NCBI GenBank assembly: GCA_036555515.1
Contig: DATBLC010000148.1
Coordinates: 23,496 to 87,495 of the forward strand
DNA: 64,000 nucleotides
Direction of reading: 5' to 3'
Source: DATACQ01 sp036555515
Lineage (GTDB): Bacteria; Desulfobacterota; Binatia; UBA9968
Part shown: one piece after another, positions 32,030 to 41,146 of the stretch
Numbering within the stretch: position 1 is the stretch's first letter
Layout: every line of letters starts with the position of its first letter
Notes under the pieces: model-generated
What the model was told of the DNA's origin: nothing
Database searches by the model: none
What the model saw: only the letters and a program-made list of their open reading frames with translations
Made by a program: the position numbers and the translations under genes

Positions 32030-33358
32030 TTAAGACCTGAGCCCGTATTTTTTGATGAGGCGGAAAAGAGCGTTCTGGTTCATCTTTAACAAAACCGCCG
32101 CCCTGGAGACATTGCCCTCGGTCAGCGCGAGTGCGGTTCGGATGGTCCGCTTCGACCATTCCTCCGCGGCTTTGTCTTTTGCCCCCTTAAAGGAAAGCGA
32201 AGGAAAACTGCCCGGCTCCGGATCGAGATGTTCAGCTTCAATCCGCGATGCACCCATTGTCTTGCCGCGCAGGATTGCTTTCCCCAGCACATTCGCGAGT
32301 TCTCGTATGTTTCCCGGCCATGGACGGCTTAGTAGAGCAGCTAGCGCCTGCCCCGAAATTTCACTTGGTCCGGGGCCAGTGCTCCTATCATCCATCTTCG
32401 CTCGGTCCAGCAGCGTTCGGGCAATGATCGGGATGTCTTCAGGACGATCTCGTAACGGAGGCATGAATATCCGGTGCATGTTAAGCCGATAGTAGAGATC
32501 TTCACGAAAAGTTCTCTCTCTTATCATGGCATCAATATTGGCATTGGTGGCCGCTACAAACCGGACATGAACTTGCTCTGGCTTTTCCGCACCAAGACTC
32601 CAGATCTCTTTGATTTCGATCGCGCGAAGCAGCTTCGGCTGTAATTCAAGGGGAAGCGAAGTTAGCTCATCCAAGAATAATGTTCCTCCGTCTGCCAGCA
32701 CGAAGCGTCCTCGTTTTTTCGCGTCGGCACCCGTGAAGGCTCCCCTTTCGCGACCGAATAGTTCAGATTCTACGAGTTCCTTGGGCAAAGCCCCCATGTC
32801 GATCGCGATGAACGGCCCTTTCTTTCGTGGCGAGAGGTCATGAATAGCTCGCGCGGCAAGTTCTTTTCCGGTGCCGGTCTCTCCGGTGATCAAGACGGGC
32901 GAGTCGGAAGCCGCCGCCAAATCGATTTCCTGATAGACTTTTTGCATCAAGAGGCTGGATCCCACAAGCTCCCCACGGGATACGCGAAAGGCTATTTCCC
33001 TCAATTTCACCGTTTCTTCTACGTTTCGGATGTGAGAAATGAGCTCCTCGGGGTCAAAAGGTTTCGTGAGATATGCTCGGGCTCCGCGACGCATGGCTTC
33101 AACCGCCGAAGGGATGGTTCCATATGCGGTCATTATAACAACTTCTATTTCCGGCTTTCGGCGGCGCGCTTGCTGAAGCAGTTCCGTCCCATTCATCCCC
33201 GGGAGTCGAAGGTCGGTCACCAACAGATCCACCCCCGTGATCTTTTTTAATGCGGATTCGCCGTCCGTCGCGTAGTCGATATCCAGCCCGCAATCTTGGA
33301 AGGCCTCTCGTAGGGCTCCGACCACGGCGGAGTCATCTTCGACCACTAAGGTTCTCAT
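32030..33358 (-). CDS. NtrC-family sigma-54 response regulator
   Basis: A 442-residue regulator: receiver (residues 1-120, Asp49 in V-T-D-L-R-L-P), AAA+ domain (about 134-370) with G-E-T-G-T-G-K-E and the sigma-54 loop G-A-F-T-G-A, and a C-terminal Fis-type helix-turn-helix with E-G-N-V-S-R-A-A-V-L-L-K-M-N. Its start overlaps the CHASE2 kinase stop by four bases, so the two are coupled and almost certainly a cognate pair. Its target promoters were not found nearby. Confidence 0.93.
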   Translation of the reverse strand: MRTLVVEDDSAVVGALREAFQDCGLDIDYATDGESALKKITGVDLLVTDLRLPGMNGTELLQQARRRKPEIEVVIMTAYGTIPSAVEAMRRGARAYLTKPFDPEELISHIRNVEETVKLREIAFRVSRGELVGSSLLMQKVYQEIDLAAASDSPVLITGETGTGKELAARAIHDLSPRKKGPFIAIDMGALPKELVESELFGRERGAFTGADAKKRGRFVLADGGTLFLDELTSLPLELQPKLLRAIEIKEIWSLGAEKPEQVHVRFVAATNANIDAMIRERTFREDLYYRLNMHRIFMPPLRDRPEDIPIIARTLLDRAKMDDRSTGPGPSEISGQALAALLSRPWPGNIRELANVLGKAILRGKTMGASRIEAEHLDPEPGSFPSLSFKGAKDKAAEEWSKRTIRTALALTEGNVSRAAVLLKMNQNALFRLIKKYGLRS

Positions 33359-35796
33359 CGCTCTTCTTGCTTGCTGGCGAGGGGGAGAATAATCTCAAAG
33401 CAGGCTCCTCCCCCCTTTCTGTTTTCCGCCGTGAGGGCTCCGCCGTAACTTTCACAGATTCTTCGTGCAATGGTAAGACCCAAGCCGGTGCCCGTACTCT
33501 TGGTCGTATAGAAAGCTTCAAATAGCTTCTCCGGATCGAGCCCTAATCCAGGTCCGTTGTCTTCGATCCTGATGACGATCTGATGATCTCGAGTTTGCGC
33601 GGATACATACAGGTCGTTACCGCGCCCGAGCGCATCCCTCTCGTTCTCTAGAAGATTGATGAGAACCTCTTGCAATTCGTCAACACTGACGGAAACTCCG
33701 GGCAGCCAATCCGGAAGGTTCATGACAACCCGGACTCCCTTCGCCTCGAAACTTGGATCAAACAGATCGATGGCAGCGCGTATTACTTCAGCGTATGAAA
33801 CCAGCTTCGAATATGCAGTGCGTTGCTTGAAAAATCCGAGCATCGATCGCGTCGCCCGGCCGATCCGATCCACTTGCCCCATCACAAGATCCAGCTTTTC
33901 AGTAACCTCGGGCCGATCAGCCACTGTCTTCTTTAAGGTATGCAGCCGTGTCTTGATAGCCATGAGAGGATTGTTTATTTCGTGCGCGACGGAGGCGGCC
34001 ACACGGCCGAGAATCGCCTCCTGTTCGGAGATCTGCAAGGCCTGCTTCGCTTCTATCAGAGCGGTGATGTCCTGGATCGTTCCGCCCAATTGGACAACCC
34101 GCCCTTCCCCGTTCTTTGTCGCATGGACAACAGCGTTGAAGTGTCGCAACGGGCTGCGCAAAGGATCGTTGCGAAACTCTTGGGTGAACGGATCGCCCGT
34201 TTGAACGGCCCGTGTGAGTCCTTCCTCGATGACCTGACGGTCATCGGGATGCACCATCGCCAGAAATTCCGTGAGCGTCGGTGCTCCACGGGCCGGGTCA
34301 CAGTCAAATAAGCGAAACATCTCCGCCGACCACGAGGCCGTATTGGTTGTCAGGTCCAGTTCCCAACTGCCGAGCTTGGCGCGCTCTTGCGCCGCTCGGA
34401 GTTTCGCCTCGCTTTTGCGCAGCTCTTCCAGCATGGTCTCCCGTGTCTGTCTGAGATGCTGAGTCGTCCGATCGGCCCGCCCGCGCTCGCGGAAAAAACT
34501 TGCCAGTGTGATCGCGGCGAAGCTAAAGGCAAGAGCGACACCGGGAAATACCGGAGAGATGAAAAATCCTGTGGAACTCATCAACCAGCCGGTCGCGATC
34601 CAGGACGCGCCAGCCACGGCGACCAATAGGAAGCCGCCCAAGATGACTCCAGCGACAGTAGCCATGAATGCGGCGACCGGACCAGCAGCCAGTACAAGCG
34701 CCAGCTCGATCACAGGTGCCCCGGGGGATCGCCGGATGAAGTCACGGCGCAAGATGGTATCGGCTACGGTAGCGTGGACCTCCACAGCCGGAAACGTCGT
34801 GTCCAAAGGTGTTGCCACGCTGTCACCAAGTCCGGGGGCAAAGGTGCCCAGAAACACGATGCGGTCGCGAAACTCTCCCTCGGCTACACGATCCTCGAGG
34901 ACATCGGCAGCGGAGATGTACGGAAAAGTCCGCTTCTCACCACGAAAATGCAGGAGCACTCCGCCTGTCGGATCGAGAGGCACAACGATGTCCTCTAGAG
35001 CAAGTGACAGCGCTCCGCTGCCAGTCGTTCGGAGAACAAACTGTCGGAGGCCAAGAGCAGGAATCAGGGTAGCTAAGCCGAGGCTTGGATAGACGAGCCC
35101 TTCGCGCGCAATGATGAGCGGCATCCGCCGGACAATCCCGTCAGCGTCGATCGTCACATTCGAGAAGCCTGAGCCCGATGCCACTTTTCCAAGACCAGGA
35201 AGGCTGCAAAGCGTCGCCGACGACTCGAAAAGCGCAGGTTGCGCCCTGGCGCCTGGCTCCTGCAAAGTTGCTGCAGGAATTGGATGAAGCACGCAACTTT
35301 TTCCTTCCTCCCGCTCCGCGCCGAACCGCATTTGGTATCCGAGGACAAAAGCGCCGCGACCAAGCACCGCCGCGAGCGCCGCGTCGTTAGGCGTCAGGGC
35401 GCCCGGACCCGCCCGCGGCTCGTTGGCAAGTGTCCTGGATGGTTGCTCCGCCACAGACTCTGGAGTCTCGTCTGGCTCAGCGAAGATCATATCGATTCCG
35501 ACGCTTGCAGCGCCAAGCGCCCGGATCTTTTCCACGAGCTGCGCGAGCCGGCTGCGGGGCCACGGCCAGCGACCAAAACGTGCAAGACTTCGCTCGTCTA
35601 AGCTCACGATCACAACTCGTCCCGATGTCTCAAAGCGGTGTGCAGACCGGAGCAGGACATCGTAGGCCCGCCAATCCAAATGGGCTAGGAAGAACGGCGG
35701 GTACAGATAGAGCCCAGCTACCAGCAAGGAGGTGATCAGGCCCCACGCGATAAGACATTTGTAGGAGGGCCGGTCTCTGTCGAGCGGCGTTACCAC
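33355..35796 (-). CDS. CHASE2-domain sensor histidine kinase with PAS
   Basis: An 813-residue membrane kinase: one N-terminal span (about 14-33), an extracytoplasmic CHASE2 domain (35-345; S-L-D-E-R-S-L-A-R-F-G-R-W-P-W-P-R is its signature), three more spans (about 360-440), a PAS domain (480-590), an H-box S-V-A-H-E-I-N-N-P-L near 605 and an ATPase domain with N-L-L-E-N-E-R-D, D-N-G-P-G-L and G-T-G-L-G-L. CHASE2 senses unknown periplasmic signals. It is the third gene of a FecR/OmpA/CHASE2/NtrC operon and overlaps both neighbours. Confidence 0.92.
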   Translation of the reverse strand: MVTPLDRDRPSYKCLIAWGLITSLLVAGLYLYPPFFLAHLDWRAYDVLLRSAHRFETSGRVVIVSLDERSLARFGRWPWPRSRLAQLVEKIRALGAASVGIDMIFAEPDETPESVAEQPSRTLANEPRAGPGALTPNDAALAAVLGRGAFVLGYQMRFGAEREEGKSCVLHPIPAATLQEPGARAQPALFESSATLCSLPGLGKVASGSGFSNVTIDADGIVRRMPLIIAREGLVYPSLGLATLIPALGLRQFVLRTTGSGALSLALEDIVVPLDPTGGVLLHFRGEKRTFPYISAADVLEDRVAEGEFRDRIVFLGTFAPGLGDSVATPLDTTFPAVEVHATVADTILRRDFIRRSPGAPVIELALVLAAGPVAAFMATVAGVILGGFLLVAVAGASWIATGWLMSSTGFFISPVFPGVALAFSFAAITLASFFRERGRADRTTQHLRQTRETMLEELRKSEAKLRAAQERAKLGSWELDLTTNTASWSAEMFRLFDCDPARGAPTLTEFLAMVHPDDRQVIEEGLTRAVQTGDPFTQEFRNDPLRSPLRHFNAVVHATKNGEGRVVQLGGTIQDITALIEAKQALQISEQEAILGRVAASVAHEINNPLMAIKTRLHTLKKTVADRPEVTEKLDLVMGQVDRIGRATRSMLGFFKQRTAYSKLVSYAEVIRAAIDLFDPSFEAKGVRVVMNLPDWLPGVSVSVDELQEVLINLLENERDALGRGNDLYVSAQTRDHQIVIRIEDNGPGLGLDPEKLFEAFYTTKSTGTGLGLTIARRICESYGGALTAENRKGGGACFEIILPLASKQEER

Positions 35797-36422
35797 ACAG
35801 TGATCTCAACTCGGCGATTGCGCGGCTCCCAAACCTCATCGCCCGTTTGGACCAGAAGATTATCCTCACCGTGGGACTCGATCTCGAGAATATTCGGGTC
35901 GATGCCCTCGGACGCTAGCAGGCCTGCGATTTTTCTGGCACGTCCAAATGACAGCTGATAATTGTAGCCACGATCCCCCGTCGTGTCCGTATGGCCGATG
36001 ATACTGATGACCGTGGCGCTGCGCTCCCGCGCAGTCCGAAGAACTTCTGGGATTAACGCCTCGGCGTCTGGCGTCAAGTCTTCCGAATTTTCTCTGAAAT
36101 AGAGTATAAAACGTGCGGGCCCGGCAGGCTGCACCGTCAAAACCGCGCCGAATATCCGGCTGATCTCAGTCTCCTCGAGAGTCAACGGCGGGCTCGGTGC
36201 ATCGTCAGCGCTTCGGACGGTGGAGGCTTGTCGGGGATGCTCCAAGACTTGAGTGCCTTGCCGGTTCGTCACCGTGATCCGGCCGACCTCACCCTCCATG
36301 TCGGGTAGCAAGACGAACAGGCTCTGCTTCTGCGCTGCGCATCCGGCAAGCAGGATAAGGCAAAAGGCCCGTCCAAGCCGCGCTGGGCGGCACCTCTCGT
36401 ACCATCGTCCGCCAGTACACAT
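35790..36422 (-). CDS. OmpA-domain lipoprotein
   Basis: A 210-residue protein with a lipoprotein signal (L-L-A-G-C near residue 28) and a C-terminal OmpA-like peptidoglycan-binding domain (105-210) with I-I-G-H-T-D-T-T-G, N-x-x-L-S-x-x-R-A and N-R-R-V-E-I. The annotated GTG/ATG start could be a few codons too early. It overlaps the CHASE2 kinase gene by seven bases, and the FecR gene ends 10 bases upstream. It probably anchors a sensing complex to the cell wall and supplies the periplasmic signal to the kinase. Confidence 0.85.
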   Translation of the reverse strand: MCTGGRWYERCRPARLGRAFCLILLAGCAAQKQSLFVLLPDMEGEVGRITVTNRQGTQVLEHPRQASTVRSADDAPSPPLTLEETEISRIFGAVLTVQPAGPARFILYFRENSEDLTPDAEALIPEVLRTARERSATVISIIGHTDTTGDRGYNYQLSFGRARKIAGLLASEGIDPNILEIESHGEDNLLVQTGDEVWEPRNRRVEITVW

Positions 36423-36432
36423 TGGCCTTGCT

Positions 36433-36885
36433 CTACGGTGGCTCCACTTTTGCCAGGAACTGTGTTCCCCGGACTCCGAGAATTGCTACGGGTGTCTCGA
36501 TGCGGACAGCGTCATGAGAAAGCTTGGCGATACTCCCTGAAACAAAGGCCATTACGCCACGAGCGATCTTGACCCTTAGTGCCAGACGACCCTCCGCTGG
36601 CGCAAAGGCAAACCGGTCAATTTGAATCTCACTTTCGGGTCCAAGCGACAATTTCGTGTCGTCACGCAGCACTACCCCCATGCGACCGTCGGCGCCCGTC
36701 CGTAAGACATCTCCTTCCTGAAGAGCCAGCCCTAGATGCGCTCGTAGGGTCGCGCCTCCTCGGTCTACCGTGGCTAAGCCCTCGGCCACTTTGACGAGAC
36801 CTATCGGAGACGCAGCGCTCGCGACCGCCCCGAGCAGGACTGGAACGACCACCACAGCGAGCGCTAAGATACGCAGAGCCCTCAT
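36433..36885 (-). CDS. FecR-domain periplasmic protein
   Basis: A 150-residue exported protein: signal peptide to A-S-A-A-S near residue 26, then a FecR domain with G-D-V-L-R-T-G-A-D-G-R, L-R-D-D-T-K-L-S-L-G-P and I-E-T-P-V-A-I-L-G-V-R-G-T-Q-F. FecR domains act in periplasmic signal sensing. It is the first gene of the four-gene operon ending with the NtrC-type regulator, so a sensory input role is likely. Confidence 0.88.
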   Translation of the reverse strand: MRALRILALAVVVVPVLLGAVASAASPIGLVKVAEGLATVDRGGATLRAHLGLALQEGDVLRTGADGRMGVVLRDDTKLSLGPESEIQIDRFAFAPAEGRLALRVKIARGVMAFVSGSIAKLSHDAVRIETPVAILGVRGTQFLAKVEPP

Positions 36886-37286
36886 GGGTCCTGGCTACCC
36901 AAAGCAGATATCCACGGCCGCGGTACGCCGTTCGAAAGCGCCATCAGGGAATCAACATTCCTATGTGCCCCGTTATTAGAGAAGACGATTCACTTCACTT
37001 CATATCGATGCATTTATTTCCGTCTGGGTTTGTCGGTATTGATGACAAAAGAGATAAGAGACAAAGCGGAAAAAGTCAAATAATTTGATCATCGAAGCAG
37101 CGACCTGAGATTACAAGAACTAAATTGAGGAGTCGCACGGCGCGGAACGCTGTAGGATTAAACTGTAAGACGCGTCAAACGAATGGGGCATACCGGTCGA
37201 CGAAGTGATTAAGGTGAAACTTGGGGATCAACCCAAAATTCCGGCACTCCATCACTCCATGACTTCAAACTTCTACTCCAACCTTC
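36886..37286. other. Intergenic region upstream of the FecR operon
   Basis: About 400 bases between the FecR start and the deacetylase stop codon. It holds the candidate promoter at 37051-37079 and, at 37243-37262, a short relative of the CACTCCATCACTCCATGAC repeat next to the deacetylase stop codon. No gene is supported. Confidence 0.45.
37051..37079 (-). promoter_or_regulatory. Candidate sigma-70 promoter of the FecR operon
   Basis: On the minus strand TTGACT (37079-37074) is followed after 17 bases by TATCTC (37056-37051). The -35 matches five of six consensus bases but the -10 only three, so this is a moderate candidate. Transcription would start near 37044, about 160 bases before the FecR ATG. 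Confidence 0.35.
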
Positions 37287-38168
37287 TTACCCTTCAAACT
37301 TCCCCGGGTCTTTATAATAATTCTTGTAGTACCATTCCGCGATTTCCCAGCCGGTGGCGCGCCATACGCCGTCGTGGCCGCACATATAGTCCAGCGCCTT
37401 TTCCAGATACTTTATCCGAAACGGCATGCCGATCACGAATGGATGCAGCGGCAGGCAGAGCACGCGTCCGCCGGACTCGCTGTCCTTGTAAAGCGTATCG
37501 AAGTGGTCGCAAACCATCCGGTAATATTGCTCCGGCGTGTGATTTTCGCGGATAAAGACGCGGATATCATTGACGCCAAGCTCATAAGGCACGACGAGCA
37601 TTCGCCCGCTCTTCACGCGCATCGGTGTCGGCTGCTCATCGTTGCCCCAATCGCAGACGTACTCGAACCCCTCCGCAGCCAGATGATCCGGCGTGTTAAA
37701 AGTCTCGCCCAATCCCGGACCAAGCCAGCCCTTGGGCGCCTTGCCCGTCGCTTGGGTAATGATCTGTTTGACCTTGCGAATGATGCCAAGCTCCTCCTCT
37801 ATCTTGTAATCGAGCATGGAAACGCTGTTGGTCATACCGTGGCCGAGCCATTCCCATTTACGTTTGTTGCCTTCTTCAATGATCGGCGGATGTTGCTCGC
37901 AGACTTCAGCGTTCAAGAGTACGCTGGCGCGAATGCCGAATTTATCGAGCACGTCCATGATGCGATACACGCCGACGCGAGAGCCATAGTCGCGCAGGGT
38001 ATAGCTCGGCACATCCGGCGCGTGACTGCTTCCGGAGCCCCGGATTGGCATGTCGTAATGAAAGTATTCGATATTGGGCGCCACCCAGAGCGCGATGCGA
38101 CCATGATTGGGCCATTCAATTTTTTGCCGGCGAATAATGGGTGAATAATCATAACGGCGGTTGTCCAT
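37287..38168 (-). CDS. Polysaccharide deacetylase-family hydrolase (PuuE-like)
   Basis: A 293-residue cytosolic protein of the NodB/PuuE carbohydrate-esterase-4 fold. G-V-Y-R-I-M-D-V-L-D-K-F-G-I-R-A-S, W-E-W-L-G-H-G, G-K-A-P-K-G-W-L-G-P-G and C-L-P-L-H-P-F-V-I-G are in family order. Relatives include cofactor-free allantoinase and various amide or deacetylase hydrolases; the strong metal-binding HxxxH of NodB is replaced by G-H-G-M-T-N-S, as in PuuE-type members. Substrate unknown. It is monocistronic and divergent from the symporter operon. Confidence 0.8.
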   Translation of the reverse strand: MDNRRYDYSPIIRRQKIEWPNHGRIALWVAPNIEYFHYDMPIRGSGSSHAPDVPSYTLRDYGSRVGVYRIMDVLDKFGIRASVLLNAEVCEQHPPIIEEGNKRKWEWLGHGMTNSVSMLDYKIEEELGIIRKVKQIITQATGKAPKGWLGPGLGETFNTPDHLAAEGFEYVCDWGNDEQPTPMRVKSGRMLVVPYELGVNDIRVFIRENHTPEQYYRMVCDHFDTLYKDSESGGRVLCLPLHPFVIGMPFRIKYLEKALDYMCGHDGVWRATGWEIAEWYYKNYYKDPGKFEG

Positions 38169-38277
38169 TGGCGGTCTTTGCTCCTTCCGGTGAGTATTAA
38201 AATCCGACTTTCGCTTTAAACTACGCCAGCTGGTATTTTACCGTCAACCTCTTTTAGAGCATTTTCGGAAAAATCGC

Positions 38278-38306
38278 TTGACACAATATCGCGGCCTCTG
38301 TTAAAG
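38278..38306 (+). promoter_or_regulatory. Candidate sigma-70 promoter for the symporter operon
   Basis: TTGACA at 38278-38283, a perfect -35 box, is followed after 17 bases by TTAAAG at 38301-38306, a weak -10. Start of transcription near 38313 would leave about 180 bases of leader, which contains the hairpin GCGCCGC/GCGGCGC (about 38350-38400). The 310-base gap otherwise holds nothing recognisable. Confidence 0.4.
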
Positions 38307-38493
38307 CGCCCTTATCGACATACCCTGATTTTCTGGCGACAACCTCTCTCGCGCCGCCTCTCAGGGATAAGAATTGAATTTCCTGCCGCGAGCGGCGCTA
38401 AGTAATGCTTGAGTCCCGCTCGAACGACAAAACCTTTTAAACGACGGTTTTCTCTTGTAGTGACAGTATCCAATTCGCATGGAGGAGGTGCAT

Positions 38494-38763
38494 ATGGCTG
38501 ATCTCACCGAAGAGCAAAAGAAGTCGTACTGGCGTTACAACATGACCTTGACCACTATCCTGCTAATCGTCTGGTTCGTCGTCACCTACCTTATATCCGG
38601 CGTTTGGGCCGAATGGCTGAATCAATTTACCTTCATAGGATTTCCGCTTGGTTATTATATGGCGGCGCAGGGCTCCCTGGCGATCTTCGTCATCGAGATC
38701 GCGATCTATGCGTACCTGATGAACAAACTCGACGCTGAATACGGCATCCGAGAGGAAGGATAA
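38494..38763 (+). CDS. DUF4212 small subunit of sodium/solute symporter
   Basis: An 89-residue protein with two transmembrane spans (about 20-42 and 53-77) matching DUF4212, the small partner that always precedes VC_2705-type acetate/solute symporters: Y-W-R-Y-N and F-P-L-G-Y-Y-M-A-A-Q-G-S are its signatures. I chose ATG 38494 because GGAGGAGG lies seven bases upstream; an ATG five codons earlier sits on the ribosome site itself. It is four bases from the permease gene and surely co-translated with it. Confidence 0.92.
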   Translation: MADLTEEQKKSYWRYNMTLTTILLIVWFVVTYLISGVWAEWLNQFTFIGFPLGYYMAAQGSLAIFVIEIAIYAYLMNKLDAEYGIREEG

Positions 38764-38767
38764 AACT

Positions 38768-40696
38768 ATGAGTCTGCAAAAAATTTTCGCTCTCTATACT
38801 CTCAGCTTCTTAGGCGTGACCATCCTCATCGGGGTTGCGGAGCAACTGTTCGGCTTGCCGCCGCGCTGGATCGGTTGGATCTTCATGGGCCTATCACTGG
38901 GCATATACATCGTGATCGGCATTATCACACGCACCTCGAATCCCGATCAGTATTACGTGGCCGGCCGCGGCGTTCCCGCCGTGTTCAACGGCATGGCTAC
39001 GGGGTCGGACTGGATGTCGGCGGCGTCGTTTATCTCGATGGCCGGCGCTCTTTCCGCCCAGGGATTTGCCGGGCTCGCATATGTCATGGGCTGGACAGGG
39101 GGCTACCTCTTGCTCGCGGTATTCCTGGGGCCCTATCTCCGGCAATTTGGCGCCTACACGATTCCGGATTTTCTCGGCGCCCGCTACGGCGGTAACTTCG
39201 CGCGTGTCATCGGCGTTGTCGCCGCCATTGCCTGCTCCTTCACCTACCTGATCGCTCAGGTTACCGGAGTCGGTTTGATCGTATCGCGCTTCATCGGGTT
39301 GGATTTCAACATCGGCGTTTTCGTCGGATTAATCGGCGTGCTTTTTTGCTCGGTGCTCGGCGGTATGCGTTCCGTAACCTGGACTCAAGTCGCTCAATAC
39401 ATCATTCTTATAGTTTCTTATCTGGTTCCGGTGGTCTATCTCTCCTATCAAATGTTTTCGATTCCGGTCCCGGAGTTGACCTATGGCCGCTTGCTCCAGA
39501 TCAACAATAGCAAAGCGATCGAGATCACGCGCGACGCCAAGGAGAAAGAGACCCGCGCCCTATGGAAAAAGGACGCCGATGAGGCAAATGCCAAGATTAA
39601 AGCGGGTGGTCTCGACGAAGCAACGGCGGAGAAACTCAAAGCGCAAGCGGCTCTCGCCACTAAACAGGCGACGGCCCCCGCGGCCAGCGATGACGCGATA
39701 ATCGGCCGGTATCTGACAGTGCCGGGCGGTACAGGCATGTGGAATTTCCTGGCATTGACCTTTTGCTTGATGGTCGGCACTGCCGGGTTGCCGCATATTC
39801 TAACACGCTACTATACGACGCCGTCGGTGCGGCAGGCGCGAACGTCCGTGGCCTGGTCGCTGTTTTTTATTTTCCTTCTGTATTTTACGGCGCCGGCCTA
39901 TGCAGCCTTCGCCCGTTTCGCGATCTATGTGAAGCTGGTGGGAACCAAAATCGCGGAGCTGCCACGCTGGGTTACGCTATGGCAACCCGCCGGCCTCTTC
40001 GAGGTGATCGATAAGGCTGGCGACGGTGTCGTGCATTGGGCGGACTTTGTCGTCAAGTCCACCGACTTCGTCGTTCTGTCGATGCCTGAGGTTGCGGGGT
40101 TACCATTTGTGATTACCGGCCTCGTTATGGCGGGCGGACTGGCGGCGGCGCTGTCGACGGCAGACGGTCTCTTGCTGACCATTGCCAATGCGTTCTCCCA
40201 CGACCTGTACTACAACGTCATCGACCCTCAGGCATCGCTGACCAAGCGGCTCACCATCACCAAGATACTGCTGGTTGTCACTGCGCTAGTGGCGGCCTGG
40301 GTTGCCACATTTCGCGTCGCCATTATCGTCGAGCTGGTGGCATGGGCATTCAGCTTGGCCGGCGCGTCATTTTTTCCAGCGTTGGTCATGGGTATCTGGT
40401 GGAGGCGGGCAAATAAAGCCGGGGCCTGCGTGGGCATGATCGCCGGCCTGGCCATTACTGCTTACTATATGATCGGCAGCCGCTTCTACGGCGTATCTTG
40501 GTTCGGCACTCAGACCATCGCCTCAGCGGTTTTCGGACTACCGGTTGGGTTCATCACCATCTGGATCGTGTCGCTGCTAACGGAGTCGCCGCCGAAGCAG
40601 GTGCAAGATCTCGTCGCCAGCGTGCGCTATCCAAAGAGCGGTCAGGCAACCACCGGCGACCCCCTGGGTCGGGATTTGCCGGCTGGCGCGCATTAA
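38768..40696 (+). CDS. Sodium:solute symporter, acetate/pyruvate type (ActP-like)
   Basis: A 642-residue SSS-family permease with about 13 spans. A-G-R-G-V-P-A-V-F-N-G-M-A-T-G-S-D-W-M-S-A-A-S-F-like sequence in span 2 and G-G-L-A-A-A-L-S-T-A-D-G-L-L in the later half are the sodium-site regions of the VC_2705/ActP subfamily. A hydrophilic Lys/Ala-rich loop of about 70 residues (240-310) separates spans 6 and 7, a feature of this subfamily. It likely imports acetate or another short-chain acid with Na+, which fits the acetyl-CoA synthetase-like gene at the window start. Confidence 0.9.
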   Translation: MSLQKIFALYTLSFLGVTILIGVAEQLFGLPPRWIGWIFMGLSLGIYIVIGIITRTSNPDQYYVAGRGVPAVFNGMATGSDWMSAASFISMAGALSAQGFAGLAYVMGWTGGYLLLAVFLGPYLRQFGAYTIPDFLGARYGGNFARVIGVVAAIACSFTYLIAQVTGVGLIVSRFIGLDFNIGVFVGLIGVLFCSVLGGMRSVTWTQVAQYIILIVSYLVPVVYLSYQMFSIPVPELTYGRLLQINNSKAIEITRDAKEKETRALWKKDADEANAKIKAGGLDEATAEKLKAQAALATKQATAPAASDDAIIGRYLTVPGGTGMWNFLALTFCLMVGTAGLPHILTRYYTTPSVRQARTSVAWSLFFIFLLYFTAPAYAAFARFAIYVKLVGTKIAELPRWVTLWQPAGLFEVIDKAGDGVVHWADFVVKSTDFVVLSMPEVAGLPFVITGLVMAGGLAAALSTADGLLLTIANAFSHDLYYNVIDPQASLTKRLTITKILLVVTALVAAWVATFRVAIIVELVAWAFSLAGASFFPALVMGIWWRRANKAGACVGMIAGLAITAYYMIGSRFYGVSWFGTQTIASAVFGLPVGFITIWIVSLLTESPPKQVQDLVASVRYPKSGQATTGDPLGRDLPAGAH

Positions 40697-40765
40697 TCGC
40701 CGGACCCAAAGTCGAGGCAGGAAGACTCGTCTTCTTGCCTCGACCGCCGCATCATGTGAGATCCT

Positions 40766-41041
40766 GTGATCGAGCCGCTACCGCGCATTCTTTTCCTGTT
40801 GCGCTTTCTCTGCTTCATGGCCGTGGTTTATTTGGCGCTGCATGCAATTGTGGTCCGGACGGTCTCCAAACCTGATAGCAAGCTGATTTGGTTTTTTTCC
40901 ATCGTCACCGATCCACTTACTCGACCGGTGCGATCGTGGGTGCGCCGCGACGCGCCCCCGTCCCATGTTATCCTCTTTGCTCTGTTTGTTTACGGCGTGC
41001 TTTGGATCTGTCTCGTCGCCGCGGGTAAGTTCGTGAACTAA
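40766..41041 (+). CDS. Small YggT-like membrane protein
   Basis: A 91-residue protein starting at GTG 40766 with two spans (about 8-28 and 68-87) and between them I-V-T-D-P-L-T-R-P-V-R-S-W-V-R-R, the loop pattern of YggT-type proteins in which the P-x-x-R-P-V-R motif follows the first helix. Its role is unknown; related proteins affect membrane or osmotic homeostasis. The stop codon is at 41039-41041 and the next reading frame begins at once. Confidence 0.65.
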   Translation: MIEPLPRILFLLRFLCFMAVVYLALHAIVVRTVSKPDSKLIWFFSIVTDPLTRPVRSWVRRDAPPSHVILFALFVYGVLWICLVAAGKFVN

Positions 41042-41146
41042 TTGCTCGGCGCGGCTTGCGCTCTTCGGGCAGCGCACCGTAAAGTGAATCCACGGGACGG
41101 CCGGCTCATCGTGACCGCTCCCTTTAGCCGACGATCCAGAATTCAG

